Below are positions 21,848 to 30,632 of a DNA stretch of 64,000 nucleotides, in pieces. The translations under genes and the position numbers were made by a program. The notes under the pieces are model-generated. The model searched no databases, had not been told where the DNA came from, and saw only the letters and a program-made list of their open reading frames with translations. The number at the start of each line of letters is the position of its first letter. Positions within the stretch are counted from its first letter, which is position 1. Source of the DNA: Mycobacterium sp. PO1 (GTDB lineage Bacteria > Actinomycetota > Actinomycetes > Mycobacteriales > Mycobacteriaceae); the NCBI RefSeq assembly GCF_017312405.1, contig NZ_BLTG01000005.1:57527-121526 (forward strand), given 5' to 3'.

Positions 21848-21887
21848 GCTGTCTCCTCTTGCGCTCGCCGGTGACCCAGTTCACAAT

Positions 21888-21906
21888 AAACGAACTTCAT
21901 TCGTTT
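21888..21906. promoter_or_regulatory. Candidate TetR operator
   Basis: AAACGAACTTCATTCGTTT, a perfect 7-bp inverted repeat around a 5-base centre, lies 11 bases before the nitrilase start and 41 bases from the TetR start. The size and symmetry suit a TetR dimer. Confidence 0.65.
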
Positions 21907-21916
21907 TAGGAGTCGG

Positions 21917-22897
21917 ATGCTCACCCTGACCGCCACCGCGCCCCCGCCGTTGTCGCGCTCGACCGAGTCGCAGCGAGCGCCGCTGCGCGTCGGACTGGTC
22001 CAGCACCGCTGGCGGCCCGACGCCGACGAACTGGCCGCCACACTGCGCGCCGGTATCGACCGGGCGGCCGCGGAGGGCGCCACGGCGGTGTTCCTGCCCG
22101 AGATCACGCTGCTGCGTTACCCCGCCGACCAGCCTGGGGGCGCCGACCCCGACGCGCTCGCCGAGGACCTCGCAGGCGGGCCCACCGTCACGTTGGCCGC
22201 CGACGCGGCGCGGACCCATGGAATCTTCGTTCACGCCTCGCTCTACGAGAAGGCGCCCGGCCCAGACGGATTGGGCTTCAACAGCGCGATCCTGGTGGAC
22301 CCGGCGGGGAACCTGGTCGCCCGCACCCGCAAGCTGCACATCCCCATCTCCGCCGGCTACTACGAGGACACCTACTTCCGGCCGGGCCCCGCCGGGGACC
22401 CCTACCCGGTCTACGAACCCGACGGGCTGGGCGCGCGGATCGGCCTGCCGACGTGTTGGGACGAATGGTTCCCCGAGGTGGCCCGCAGCTATTCGCTCGG
22501 CGGCGCCGAACTGCTGGTCTTCCCGACCGCCATCGGGTCGGAACCGGTGTTCCCCGACTTCGACACCCGCCCGCTGTGGCAGCAGGTCATCGTCGCCAAC
22601 GGCATCAGCAGCGGGCTGTTCATGGTGGTGCCGAACCGGGTGGGCGACGAGGGCTCGGTCACGTTCTACGGCTCGTCGTTCATCTCCGATCCGTACGGCC
22701 GGGTGCTGGTGCAGGCACCCCGCGACGAGGAGGCGGTGCTGGTGGCCGACCTGGATCTCGACCAGCGCCGTGACTGGTTGGAACTGTTCCCGTTCCTGCT
22801 CACCCGCCGCCCGGACACCTATCGAAGCCTCACCGAACCTGTTGACCCGCAACGCCCCTACGGCGCGGGACACCGGCGGACGGCGGTGGTCAAGTGA
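21917..22897 (+). CDS. Carbon-nitrogen hydrolase (nitrilase superfamily, N-carbamoylputrescine amidase-like)
   Basis: A 326-residue enzyme with the nitrilase triad: Glu in FLPEITLLRY, Lys in RKLHIPISAGYYE and Cys in GLPTCWDEWFPE. The stretch YYEDTYFRPG and the extra Glu next to the active Cys resemble N-carbamoylputrescine amidases and beta-ureidopropionases. It is cytosolic and hydrolyses an amide or carbamoyl bond. The next two genes, an amidohydrolase and an amino-acid/polyamine permease, overlap in a chain, so the operon imports and degrades an amide-bearing amine. The exact substrate is open. Confidence 0.82.
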   Translation: MLTLTATAPPPLSRSTESQRAPLRVGLVQHRWRPDADELAATLRAGIDRAAAEGATAVFLPEITLLRYPADQPGGADPDALAEDLAGGPTVTLAADAARTHGIFVHASLYEKAPGPDGLGFNSAILVDPAGNLVARTRKLHIPISAGYYEDTYFRPGPAGDPYPVYEPDGLGARIGLPTCWDEWFPEVARSYSLGGAELLVFPTAIGSEPVFPDFDTRPLWQQVIVANGISSGLFMVVPNRVGDEGSVTFYGSSFISDPYGRVLVQAPRDEEAVLVADLDLDQRRDWLELFPFLLTRRPDTYRSLTEPVDPQRPYGAGHRRTAVVK

Positions 22898-24525
22898 GCT
22901 CGACGCTGTTCACCGGCGGCACGATCTGGACCGGCGACGGTGACACCGACGCACTGCTCGTCACCGACGGCGTCGTCACCGCCACCGGGCGGGCGGCGCA
23001 GCGAGACGACGCGCACGTCGTCGACCTGGGTGGCGGCTTCCTGATGCCGTCGTTCGGCGACGGTCACGCCCACCCCCTCTACGGGGGTCTGGAGGCCGTC
23101 GGACCCGCCGTACGGGCCTGCGGCTCGGTCGACGAGATCGTCACCGCGGTCCGGCGTTACGCCGACGCACACCCCGACGACGAGTGGATCGTCGGCGCCT
23201 CCTACGACGGCAGCCTGGCCCCGAACGGGCTGTTCGACGCGCGCTGGCTGGACGCCGCGGTACCGGACCGTCCGGTCGTGTTGCGCGCCTGGGACTATCA
23301 CACGCTGTGGTGCAACTCGGCTGCCCTGCAACGAGCCGGGATCACGGCCGACACCCCCGACCCGCCGCTGGGCGAGATCCCGCACCGCGAGGACGGTTCG
23401 GTGCTGGGCACCCTGCGCGAATGGGGCGCCACCGACCTGATGATGCGCGTCATGCCGGCCCGCGACGAGCAGGTCCGCATCGCGGCGCTGGGCACGGCCG
23501 CCGACTACTACGCGGCGCGCGGGGTGACGTGGGTGCAGGACGCATGGGTGGAGCCGGCCGACGTCGAGACCTACGCAGCGGCCGCGCGCCAGGGCGCCTT
23601 GCGGATGCGGTTCAACCTCGCCCTCTACGCCGATCCGCGGCACTTCGACGAGCAGGTCACCCAGTTCGCCGAACAGCGCCGCCGGGCCGACGCAGCCGGC
23701 AACGAGCTGCTGACCGCGCACACGGTCAAGTTCTTCGCCGACGGCGTGGTCGAGAACGAGACCGGCGCGTTGTTGGCACCGTACTGTTCGGGCCTGCACA
23801 GCCATTCGGGGGACAACCGCGGCATGCGCAACTGGGAGGGCGATGCGCTGGCCGAGGCGGCCTGCCGGGTCGACGAACTCGGCCTGCAGATCCACATCCA
23901 CGCCATCGGCGACGCCGCGGTGCGCCAGGCTCTCGACGCCATCGACGAGGTGGTGCGGCGAAACGGTCCGCGGGACCGGCGGCCGGTCATCGCGCACGCG
24001 CAGCTGGTCGACGACACCGACATCGACCGCTTCGCCCGTCTCGGCGTCATCCCGAACATGCAACCGCTGTGGGCTCAGCTGGATTCGTTGATGACCGTGC
24101 TGACCATCCCGCGGCTCGGTCAGGAGCGGGCCGACCGGCAGTACCGGATCGCGACGCTGCAGCGTTCCGGCGCGGCACTGAGCTTCGGGTCGGACTGGCC
24201 GGTTTCCTCCGGCGCGCCGTTGGACGGAATCGCGGTGGCGGTGTCGCGGCGCACGGCCGACGGTGAACCCGAGGGCGGGTGGACGCCGCAGGAGATCCTG
24301 CCCGTCGAGCAGGCGCTGAGCGCCTACACCGCGGCGGTCGCAGCGCAGGCATTCGCCGAGAACCGCTGGGGGCGGATACTTCCCGGCGCAGCCGCCGACC
24401 TGGTGTGGCTGGACCGCGACCCCCGCCGGACCGCGCCGCTGGAGCTCCCGCACATCGGCGTCCGCGCCACCTATCTGCAGGGCGAACCGGTCTATGAGGC
24501 CGACAACGGAAGGGCAGAGTCATGA
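22894..24525 (+). CDS. YtcJ-like amidohydrolase
   Basis: A 543-residue metal-dependent amidohydrolase of the YtcJ/AmdHyd-3 type. An N-terminal beta-sandwich (LFTGGTIWTGDGDTDALLV) is followed by the metal site DGHAHPLYGG, DYHTLWCNSAAL, the central VKFFADGVVENETGALL, HIHAIGDAAVRQALD, and the C-terminal FGSDWPVSSGAPLDG with the conserved Asp. GTG overlaps the upstream stop (GTGA), and its own stop overlaps the permease start (ATGA), so the three genes are translationally coupled. The substrate probably contains an amide or imide but cannot be named. Confidence 0.85.
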   Translation: MSSTLFTGGTIWTGDGDTDALLVTDGVVTATGRAAQRDDAHVVDLGGGFLMPSFGDGHAHPLYGGLEAVGPAVRACGSVDEIVTAVRRYADAHPDDEWIVGASYDGSLAPNGLFDARWLDAAVPDRPVVLRAWDYHTLWCNSAALQRAGITADTPDPPLGEIPHREDGSVLGTLREWGATDLMMRVMPARDEQVRIAALGTAADYYAARGVTWVQDAWVEPADVETYAAAARQGALRMRFNLALYADPRHFDEQVTQFAEQRRRADAAGNELLTAHTVKFFADGVVENETGALLAPYCSGLHSHSGDNRGMRNWEGDALAEAACRVDELGLQIHIHAIGDAAVRQALDAIDEVVRRNGPRDRRPVIAHAQLVDDTDIDRFARLGVIPNMQPLWAQLDSLMTVLTIPRLGQERADRQYRIATLQRSGAALSFGSDWPVSSGAPLDGIAVAVSRRTADGEPEGGWTPQEILPVEQALSAYTAAVAAQAFAENRWGRILPGAAADLVWLDRDPRRTAPLELPHIGVRATYLQGEPVYEADNGRAES

Positions 24526-25880
24526 CCAAGCCAACCCAGCCTGCCACGGCCGGCGTTGACGCCTCCCAGGGGCATCTGAAGCGTGCGCTGGGCACGCCCT
24601 CGCTGGCGCTGTTCGGGCTGGTGTACATGGTGCCGCTGACGGTGTTCACCACCTACGGCATCGTCACCGAGACCTCCGGGGGCCGGCTGCCGCTGTCCTA
24701 CGTGGTGACGCTCGTGGCGATGGTCTTCACCGCGTTGTCCTACGCGCGGATGTCAGCGGCGTTCCCGCTGGCGGGGTCGGCCTACACCTACACCCAGAAG
24801 TCGTTCGGCGCCCCGACCGGCTTCCTGGCGGGGTGGTCGCTGCTGCTGGACTACCTGTTCCTGCCGATGATCAACTATCTGGTCATCGGCATCTATCTCA
24901 ATGCCGCGCTGCCCGCGCTGCCCGAGTGGGTGATCGTGCTCGTCGCGATCGGTGTCGTCACCGTGCTCAACATCGTCGGCATCGTGTCGGTGGCGCGGGC
25001 CAACTTCCTGATCATCGCCGTGCAGGCGATCTTCATCGTCACGTTCGTCGTGCTCGCATTGGGCGAGACGTTCGCCGGCGGCAGCGTCGACCTGGCGGCG
25101 CCGTTCACCGGCGACGGCACGGCCACCGGCCTGGGTCCGGTGCTCGCCGGTGCGGCGATTCTGTGTCTGTCGTTCCTCGGGTTCGACGCGGTGTCCACGC
25201 TGTCGGAGGAAGCCAAGGACCCCCGGCGCGGAGTGCCGCGGGCCATCATGATCGCCACCATCTCCGCGGGCCTGATCTTCATCCTGCTGTCCTATGTGGG
25301 TCAATTGGTGTATCCATCCAATGAATTCGCCGACGTCGACTCCGGGTCGCTGGACGTGATGGTCGCCGCGGGCGGGCAGTTCCTGAACAACTTCTTCACC
25401 GCCGCCTATGTCGCGGGCGCGTTGGGGTCGGCGTTGACGTCGCAGGCGTCGGTGGCCCGGATCCTCTACGCGATGGGCCGCGACGGCATCCTGCCGCGCA
25501 AGCTGTTCGGACACATCTCCCCGCGGTTCAGCACGCCCGTCTACGCCATCCTGGTGGTAAGTGTGGTGTCGCTGCTGGCGATCGTGATCGATCTGGCCAC
25601 CCTCGCGTCGCTGATCAGTTTCGGTGCGCTGGTGGCGTTCTCGGCGGTGAACCTGTCGGTGATCAAGCACTTCTTCGTCGACCTGCGGGACCGTTCCAGG
25701 GTGGCGCTGAACCTGATCGCGCCGGGGGTGGGCTTCCTGTTGACGGCGTGGCTGTGGACCAGCCTGTCGGGGATGACGCTGGTGCTCGGGTTGATCTGGC
25801 TGGCCCTCGGTTTCGTGTGGCTGCTGGTGGTCACCCGCGGCTTCCGTCGCCCCACCCCGGTGCTCGACCTGGCCGAGTGA
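24522..25880 (+). CDS. APC-superfamily amino acid/polyamine permease
   Basis: A 452-residue membrane protein with twelve predicted helices. The N-terminal segment LALFGLVYMVPLTVFTTYGIV is followed by AGSAYTYTQKSFG and LSFLGFDAVSTLSEEAKDPRRGVPRAI, the APC signature. It resembles putrescine importer-like (PuuP) permeases. Cotranslation with the amidohydrolase points to uptake of the operon's substrate. Confidence 0.85.
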   Translation: MTKPTQPATAGVDASQGHLKRALGTPSLALFGLVYMVPLTVFTTYGIVTETSGGRLPLSYVVTLVAMVFTALSYARMSAAFPLAGSAYTYTQKSFGAPTGFLAGWSLLLDYLFLPMINYLVIGIYLNAALPALPEWVIVLVAIGVVTVLNIVGIVSVARANFLIIAVQAIFIVTFVVLALGETFAGGSVDLAAPFTGDGTATGLGPVLAGAAILCLSFLGFDAVSTLSEEAKDPRRGVPRAIMIATISAGLIFILLSYVGQLVYPSNEFADVDSGSLDVMVAAGGQFLNNFFTAAYVAGALGSALTSQASVARILYAMGRDGILPRKLFGHISPRFSTPVYAILVVSVVSLLAIVIDLATLASLISFGALVAFSAVNLSVIKHFFVDLRDRSRVALNLIAPGVGFLLTAWLWTSLSGMTLVLGLIWLALGFVWLLVVTRGFRRPTPVLDLAE

Positions 25881-25929
25881 GCGGGTCGGCGTAGCGGAGT
25901 CGCGCAGTGCGCGACCAGCCACGACGACG

Positions 25930-28900
25930 TCAGCGGGACGCAGCGGCGAGGGCGAGGACGTCCTCGGCGGGCGGCGGGCTGGCCGGGTGATACGACAGGC
26001 ACCACGGCGCGACGATGCGGTGGAACGCCTCGCCTTCGGTGGCGACGTAGAAGTTCCCGGCCCGCAGCCTGCTGATGTCGTCGACCAGACCGCCCTTGGC
26101 GCGGGCCATTTCACGCGCCGTCTCGATCTGGGCGGGCGAGTTCAACAGGCCGTAGAACTGGGTTGCCGCGTTGCCCGGGATGCTGTTGTCGAGCGCCTTG
26201 GGATGTTGGGTGGCGAACACCAGCCCCAGGCCGTACTTGCGGGCCTGCGACGACAGCGCCAGGGTGCTGCGCTTGCAGGCGGTGAATCCTCGTGACGGGG
26301 CGAGGGTCTGAGCTTCGTCCATCACCAGCAGCCCGCCGAGCGGACGCTCCCCGGCGGGGTTGCGCTTGATCCACGCGAACAGCGCCATCTGCAGCTGGTT
26401 GACGAAGCTCTGCCGCTGTTCCTCGGAGGTCAGTCCGATCATGCTGATCACCGACACCCGCGCCCGGTACCCGTCGGCCGGGGTGAGCAGCACGCCGGGG
26501 TCGACCGGGGTGCCCGAGCCGCCGAACAGCGGGTCATTGACCATCGCCGCCTGCAGATCCTGGGCGATGTTGCCGGCGATCTTGCGGGCGTCTGCCAGCC
26601 CGCTGACGTCGTCGGGCAGGTCGGCGAGCAGGCCGATAAAGCCGGGCAGGGTCGGCGCGGGTGTGGTGCCGTAGTACTGCAACGCTTCTCGCAGCACCGC
26701 ACGCGCCCGGCCGGCTTTCTGGGTCTGACCGGAGATCAGTGCCCGCGGTTCCAGTGCTGCGCAGGCGGATTCGACGGCGTCGATGAACTCGTCGTGGTCG
26801 TCGACGACGCTGGCGAAGTCGGGCAGCGGCTGGAAGGCCAGCGGGGCGCCGTTGGCGCGTCGCGGTGTCCAGATCCGGACGTCGGTGTGCTGCAGGTACT
26901 CGGCGGCGGCCGCACCGTCGGGGCGCCGCCATCCCGACGGCGGCTCGGGCCAGGCGGTGCCGAGCCGGGACAGATCGTTGTTGGGGTCCAGCACGATCGC
27001 CGACACCCCGCGCAGCGCGCACTCTTCGACCAGCCGGCGGATCAGCACGGTCTTGCCCGATCCCGATCCGGCGAAGATCGCCACATGCTTGCGCAACGCG
27101 GACAGCTCGATCGTCACCGGCGCCTCGGTGTGCAGGTCCCGGCCGAGCGGAATCTCGTTGTCGGGCACCGGGATGTCGGGCACGTCGATGACGTCGGGTT
27201 CGGTGCCGGCGTCCTCGGTGCCGGCGTCCACGGTGCCGGCGTCCACGGTGCCGGCGTCCTCGAGCCCGGGCCCGGCGTCCTCGAGCCGGGGCCCGGCTTC
27301 CTCGACAGCCGGCGCGGGGGTGTCCCCCTCGCCGCCGAGCGCCTGGCGCAGCAGCGTCAAACCGTGGGCGGGCCGGTTGCGGCGCAACCACCCGGGCAGG
27401 TCGTGATGGTCGTCGTTGATCAGGTCGCGCAGCGCGATCATCGTGCGCAGGTCGTCGTCACCGAGCTCGAGGGTGCGCGCGCCGGCGGCGTGCACGTCGG
27501 CCATCAGCTCGGTGGTCTTGGGGCCCGTCGGCCACGGCGTGTTGCGCAGCAGGAACAGCTGCCTGCGGTCGGAACCGGCCTGCAGACCGGCGGCGGTGAA
27601 CGCCTTGCGGACCCGGCTCTGCGCGGACAGCGCGTTGCTGGCGGCCACCGCGCGGAACGCCCAGTGCCGTTCGTCGTCGGTCGCGGCGTCCAGGCTCTGG
27701 CGTAACCGGCCGTGCAGCATGACGTGCGCGCCGGGCGGCGGATCGCACAGGTATGCCTGGTCACCGTCGCGTTCGGCGATCCAGGCGGTCAGCGCCGCGC
27801 CCAGCAGCTCGGGCATCGTGACGTCCTCGCCCTCCGGGTCCAGCGCGGCGGCGGGCACCGCGCGACGCCGGTAGTCGGCGAAGGCGCGGTCCAGCTCGGA
27901 GGACGGTGCGACGTTCCGGTCGCCCTCCTGCGTGTCCCAGACGGGGCCGTCGTCTTCGGCGAGGTGGTCGAGCTCGAGGACCTCGCGGTGACGCAGGCAC
28001 TGCCGCACGTGGGTGTCGGCGCGGATCAGCAGCTGACGGGGCGTGTAGTCCAGCGCCTCGTCGAACGCCGACGGCCGGATCGGCCAGCTCGGATACGGCG
28101 GCCGGAAGTCGACCGACGCGTAGCTGGCGCTGAAGCGGCGCTCCAGGATCGCCCGGCCGATGTCGGCGGACGGCACCGGCGTCAGCACCCCGGTGACCCG
28201 GAACCGGTCGGCCACGCTGGCGGTGGCGCGGTCACGGATGCTCTCCCACACCGCGGGCAGGCACGCGACCACCGACACCGTGCGCCGTGTCGTCTGTCGC
28301 AGCGCCATCAACCCGTGGGCGACCTGCTCGAGCAGCGTGTCCCCGGCGTCACCCGGCTGCGCGAGGGACGCCGCCAGCAGCGTGTCGATCTGGTCGACCG
28401 CCAGCACCGACGGGCCGACCAGCGCCACCAGACGCGAGATCTCCCGCACGCATTCCTGCGTCAACGACGGCGCGGCGCGCAGACCCCAGCGCAGGCGTTC
28501 GTCACCGCCGGCCTCCGAACTCGCCTGCAGGTACGCCTCGCCGATGTCCTGGGCGGTCAGGTCGGTCGCCGCGAACAGCACCAGGGCCCGCAGCGTCTGA
28601 TGGCAGTGCCGCACCGTGTCCTTGCGGACCTTGGCCAGCGCGTTGATGAACCGGTCGAGCACCTCGGGTTCGAGGTCGGCGTCACCGACGATGGCGCGGC
28701 GGTCGGCGCGCGACACGTGCGCCAGCGACGACAGCTCCCACAGCAGGTCCTTGAGCTGGGTTTCGCGGTGTGCGCCGGGCCTGCCGAAGCTCTCCAGGAT
28801 GCCGTTGCGCACCGACTGCCAGAAACTTGCCGCGTCGAGCAGCTCGATGACGAAGAAGAACCCGCCGTCGGCCTGTGCGCGCTCGCGGACCTGGCCGAGC

Positions 28901-29121
28901 AGGTGAGTCTTGCCCGAACCCGCGGGGCCGCGGATCACCACCCCGAGCGGGGAGGACGACTCGTCGCGCAGCGCGTCGGTGAAGGCGTCCATGACGTCGT
29001 CGACGGCGTGCTCGTTCAACCCGCTGACGTGGGTGGCTGCCTGGGGTTTCCACAGGTCGTCCACGGTGGGCGCCCACGTCAGGCGCAGCGAGGCGAGGGC
29101 GTCGCGCTGCAGTGAATCCAT
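25930..29121 (-). CDS. Double-ATPase protein: N-terminal AAA/STAND-like NTPase, C-terminal HerA/DUF87-like ATPase
   Basis: 1063 residues from ATG 29121. The N-terminal ATPase has Walker A GPAGSGKTHL near residue 65 and an Asp-rich strand VLAVDQIDTLL near 240. A helical middle region follows, then an acidic low-complexity linker of AGTVD and AGTED units (about 610-640). The C-terminal ATPase has Walker A GSGSGKTVL near 685, Walker B LLVMDEAQTL near 930, and the HerA-type ending FATQHPKALDNSIPGNAATQFYG. HerA-like ATPases pump or process DNA, often in repair, conjugation or phage defence. A short winged-helix-like gene upstream shares one base with it (TGATG), so the two act together. A defence role is a guess. 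Confidence 0.75.
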   Translation of the reverse strand: MDSLQRDALASLRLTWAPTVDDLWKPQAATHVSGLNEHAVDDVMDAFTDALRDESSSPLGVVIRGPAGSGKTHLLGQVRERAQADGGFFFVIELLDAASFWQSVRNGILESFGRPGAHRETQLKDLLWELSSLAHVSRADRRAIVGDADLEPEVLDRFINALAKVRKDTVRHCHQTLRALVLFAATDLTAQDIGEAYLQASSEAGGDERLRWGLRAAPSLTQECVREISRLVALVGPSVLAVDQIDTLLAASLAQPGDAGDTLLEQVAHGLMALRQTTRRTVSVVACLPAVWESIRDRATASVADRFRVTGVLTPVPSADIGRAILERRFSASYASVDFRPPYPSWPIRPSAFDEALDYTPRQLLIRADTHVRQCLRHREVLELDHLAEDDGPVWDTQEGDRNVAPSSELDRAFADYRRRAVPAAALDPEGEDVTMPELLGAALTAWIAERDGDQAYLCDPPPGAHVMLHGRLRQSLDAATDDERHWAFRAVAASNALSAQSRVRKAFTAAGLQAGSDRRQLFLLRNTPWPTGPKTTELMADVHAAGARTLELGDDDLRTMIALRDLINDDHHDLPGWLRRNRPAHGLTLLRQALGGEGDTPAPAVEEAGPRLEDAGPGLEDAGTVDAGTVDAGTEDAGTEPDVIDVPDIPVPDNEIPLGRDLHTEAPVTIELSALRKHVAIFAGSGSGKTVLIRRLVEECALRGVSAIVLDPNNDLSRLGTAWPEPPSGWRRPDGAAAAEYLQHTDVRIWTPRRANGAPLAFQPLPDFASVVDDHDEFIDAVESACAALEPRALISGQTQKAGRARAVLREALQYYGTTPAPTLPGFIGLLADLPDDVSGLADARKIAGNIAQDLQAAMVNDPLFGGSGTPVDPGVLLTPADGYRARVSVISMIGLTSEEQRQSFVNQLQMALFAWIKRNPAGERPLGGLLVMDEAQTLAPSRGFTACKRSTLALSSQARKYGLGLVFATQHPKALDNSIPGNAATQFYGLLNSPAQIETAREMARAKGGLVDDISRLRAGNFYVATEGEAFHRIVAPWCLSYHPASPPPAEDVLALAAASR

Positions 29122-29759
29122 CAAGCCTCGATCGCGATCAGGTGCTTGGGCCGGTCCCCGATGAGCACCGCGGCGGCGCGGTCGTCGGGCGTCAGCTTCT
29201 TCTGGTCCTCTTCGGGAATCACGCTAACCCCCGGCGCGCGGGACAACGCGGTGAGGGCGGTGTCGACGTCGCCGCGGGCGTCGTCGAGCGCGGCACGCAG
29301 CTCGGCGAGGCGCACCCAGCCACCCGGCCGCGGCGCCAGCCGTGCATACGCCACGCGGACCCGGTCCTCGAGGGTCCGGTCCTGAGGGGTTTCGGCCTCT
29401 GAGGTCTCGGCCGGCCAGAACAGCTCGGCCAGGCTCACCTCCGAGCGCTGCAGGTAGCGGCCCAGGGCGCCCAGCACGGTGTAGAGCGTTTTGGCCGGGC
29501 CGGTGGACCGCGGCGGCGGACCTGCGGCGACGATGTCGCGGCACAGCGCCCACCCGCGGTCGGTCAGTTCATGCACATAGCGGCCCTTGACGCGCTCGGA
29601 CTCGATGAGCCCGAGTGCGTTGAGCTTGTCGCGGCCCGGCTTGTCCAGCGCGGGACCCAGCGCGGCCAACTCGGGGTTGGCCACCGGGCGGGATTCGGCC
29701 ATCAACACGATGAGGACGGCCCGCTCGGTTCCGGTCAGGTCCGTCGGCGTCACACTCAC
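29121..29759 (-). CDS. Predicted winged-helix-like partner of the HerA-like ATPase
   Basis: 212 residues. The N-terminal third (TGTERAVLIVLMAES, NPELAALGPALDKPGRDKLNALGLIES, YVHELTDRGWALCRDI) has the look of a winged-helix DNA-binding fold with an alpha-alpha-beta-beta pattern. The rest is helical and charged, ending near KKLTPDDRAAAVLIGDRPKHLI. No named family was recognised. Its stop and the ATPase start share one base, so they form a tight two-gene operon. It could load the ATPase on DNA or act as a regulator; neither is shown. Confidence 0.6.
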   Translation of the reverse strand: MSVTPTDLTGTERAVLIVLMAESRPVANPELAALGPALDKPGRDKLNALGLIESERVKGRYVHELTDRGWALCRDIVAAGPPPRSTGPAKTLYTVLGALGRYLQRSEVSLAELFWPAETSEAETPQDRTLEDRVRVAYARLAPRPGGWVRLAELRAALDDARGDVDTALTALSRAPGVSVIPEEDQKKLTPDDRAAAVLIGDRPKHLIAIEA

Positions 29760-29798
29760 CCCGCCAACTTAACGGCGTGGGGCAGGATTGCGTCCGGC

Positions 29799-30491
29799 AT
29801 GGTCGACAGCGAAGACACTCCCCCGGTATCGCGGCGCCCGCACATCGTGCGGTTGGCGCTGTTCGCCACGGTGCTCGGGGTGCTGTTCTATCTGGTTGCC
29901 GTACAGCGGGTCATCGACGTGGAGTACGTGCGCGAGCTGGTGGCCGCGACCGGTCCGCTGGCGCCGCTGACCTACGTGGTGGTGTCGGCGCTGCTGGGTG
30001 CGGTGCTGGTGCCCGGGCCGCTGCTGGCGGCGGGCAGCGGCTTCCTGTTCGGGCCGCTGATCGGGACGTTCGTGACGCTCGGTGCTGCCATGGGGACCGC
30101 GGTGATGGCCGCGCTGGCGGGCCGGCGGGCGGGCCGCGACAGTGCCCGCGCGCTGCTGGGCCCCTCCCGCGCGGAACGTATCGACGTGCTGGTGCAGCGC
30201 CGCGGGCTGTGGGCGGTCGTCGGGCAGCGGTTCGTGCCGGGTATCAGTGATGCGCTGGCCTCCTACACGTTCGGGGCGTTCGGTGTGCCGATCTGGCAGA
30301 TGGCGGTCGGCTCGCTGATCGGGTCGGCGCCGCGGGCGTTCTCCTACACCGCAGCGGGCGCGGCGATCGGCGAGTTCTCGGCACCGCTGGCCGTCGCCGC
30401 GGTGACGGTGTGGTGCGCGACGGCGGTGATCGGCGCGTTCGCCGCGCATCGCGGCTGGCGGGCGTGGCGGTCCGGCCGATCCTCCGCGTAG
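29799..30491 (+). CDS. TVP38/TMEM64 (DedA-like, SNARE-associated) membrane protein
   Basis: 230 residues from ATG 29799; the longer upstream frame is antisense to the winged-helix gene and is rejected. There are about five membrane helices. The core GPLLAAGSGFLFGPLIGTFVTLGAAMGT and VVGQRFVPGISDALASYTFGAF matches VTT-domain proteins, which are related to lipid scramblases/flippases such as DedA and UptA-type transporters. It lies in the inner membrane; the lipid substrate is unknown. Confidence 0.82.
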   Translation: MVDSEDTPPVSRRPHIVRLALFATVLGVLFYLVAVQRVIDVEYVRELVAATGPLAPLTYVVVSALLGAVLVPGPLLAAGSGFLFGPLIGTFVTLGAAMGTAVMAALAGRRAGRDSARALLGPSRAERIDVLVQRRGLWAVVGQRFVPGISDALASYTFGAFGVPIWQMAVGSLIGSAPRAFSYTAAGAAIGEFSAPLAVAAVTVWCATAVIGAFAAHRGWRAWRSGRSSA

Positions 30492-30558
30492 CCGCCGGGG
30501 TGCCGCCGGGGTGCCGCCGGGGTGCCGCCGGGGTGCCGCCGGGGTGCCGCCGGGGTGC
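30492..30558. repeat. 11-bp tandem repeat (about six units)
   Basis: GCCGCCGGGGT is repeated about six times head to tail directly after the DedA-like stop codon and runs straight into the family A palindrome at 30559. It is intergenic; on the minus strand it would read a GTPAAPRRHPG peptide repeat, which is not considered coding. Confidence 0.85.
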
Positions 30559-30619
30559 CGCGAACGTGCATTCCCTGTAGTCGCGAGTGCACGCGCGCTA
30601 CAGGGAATGCACGTTCGCG
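30559..30619. repeat. 61-bp palindromic repeat, family A, copy 2
   Basis: Almost perfect inverted repeat: arms CGCGAACGTGCATTCCCTGT and ACAGGGAATGCACGTTCGCG, with a 21-base centre. It has the same length as copy 1 at 511 and ends 13 bases before the helicase start. Confidence 0.85.
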
Positions 30620-30632
30620 ATAGCCTGCCGCC

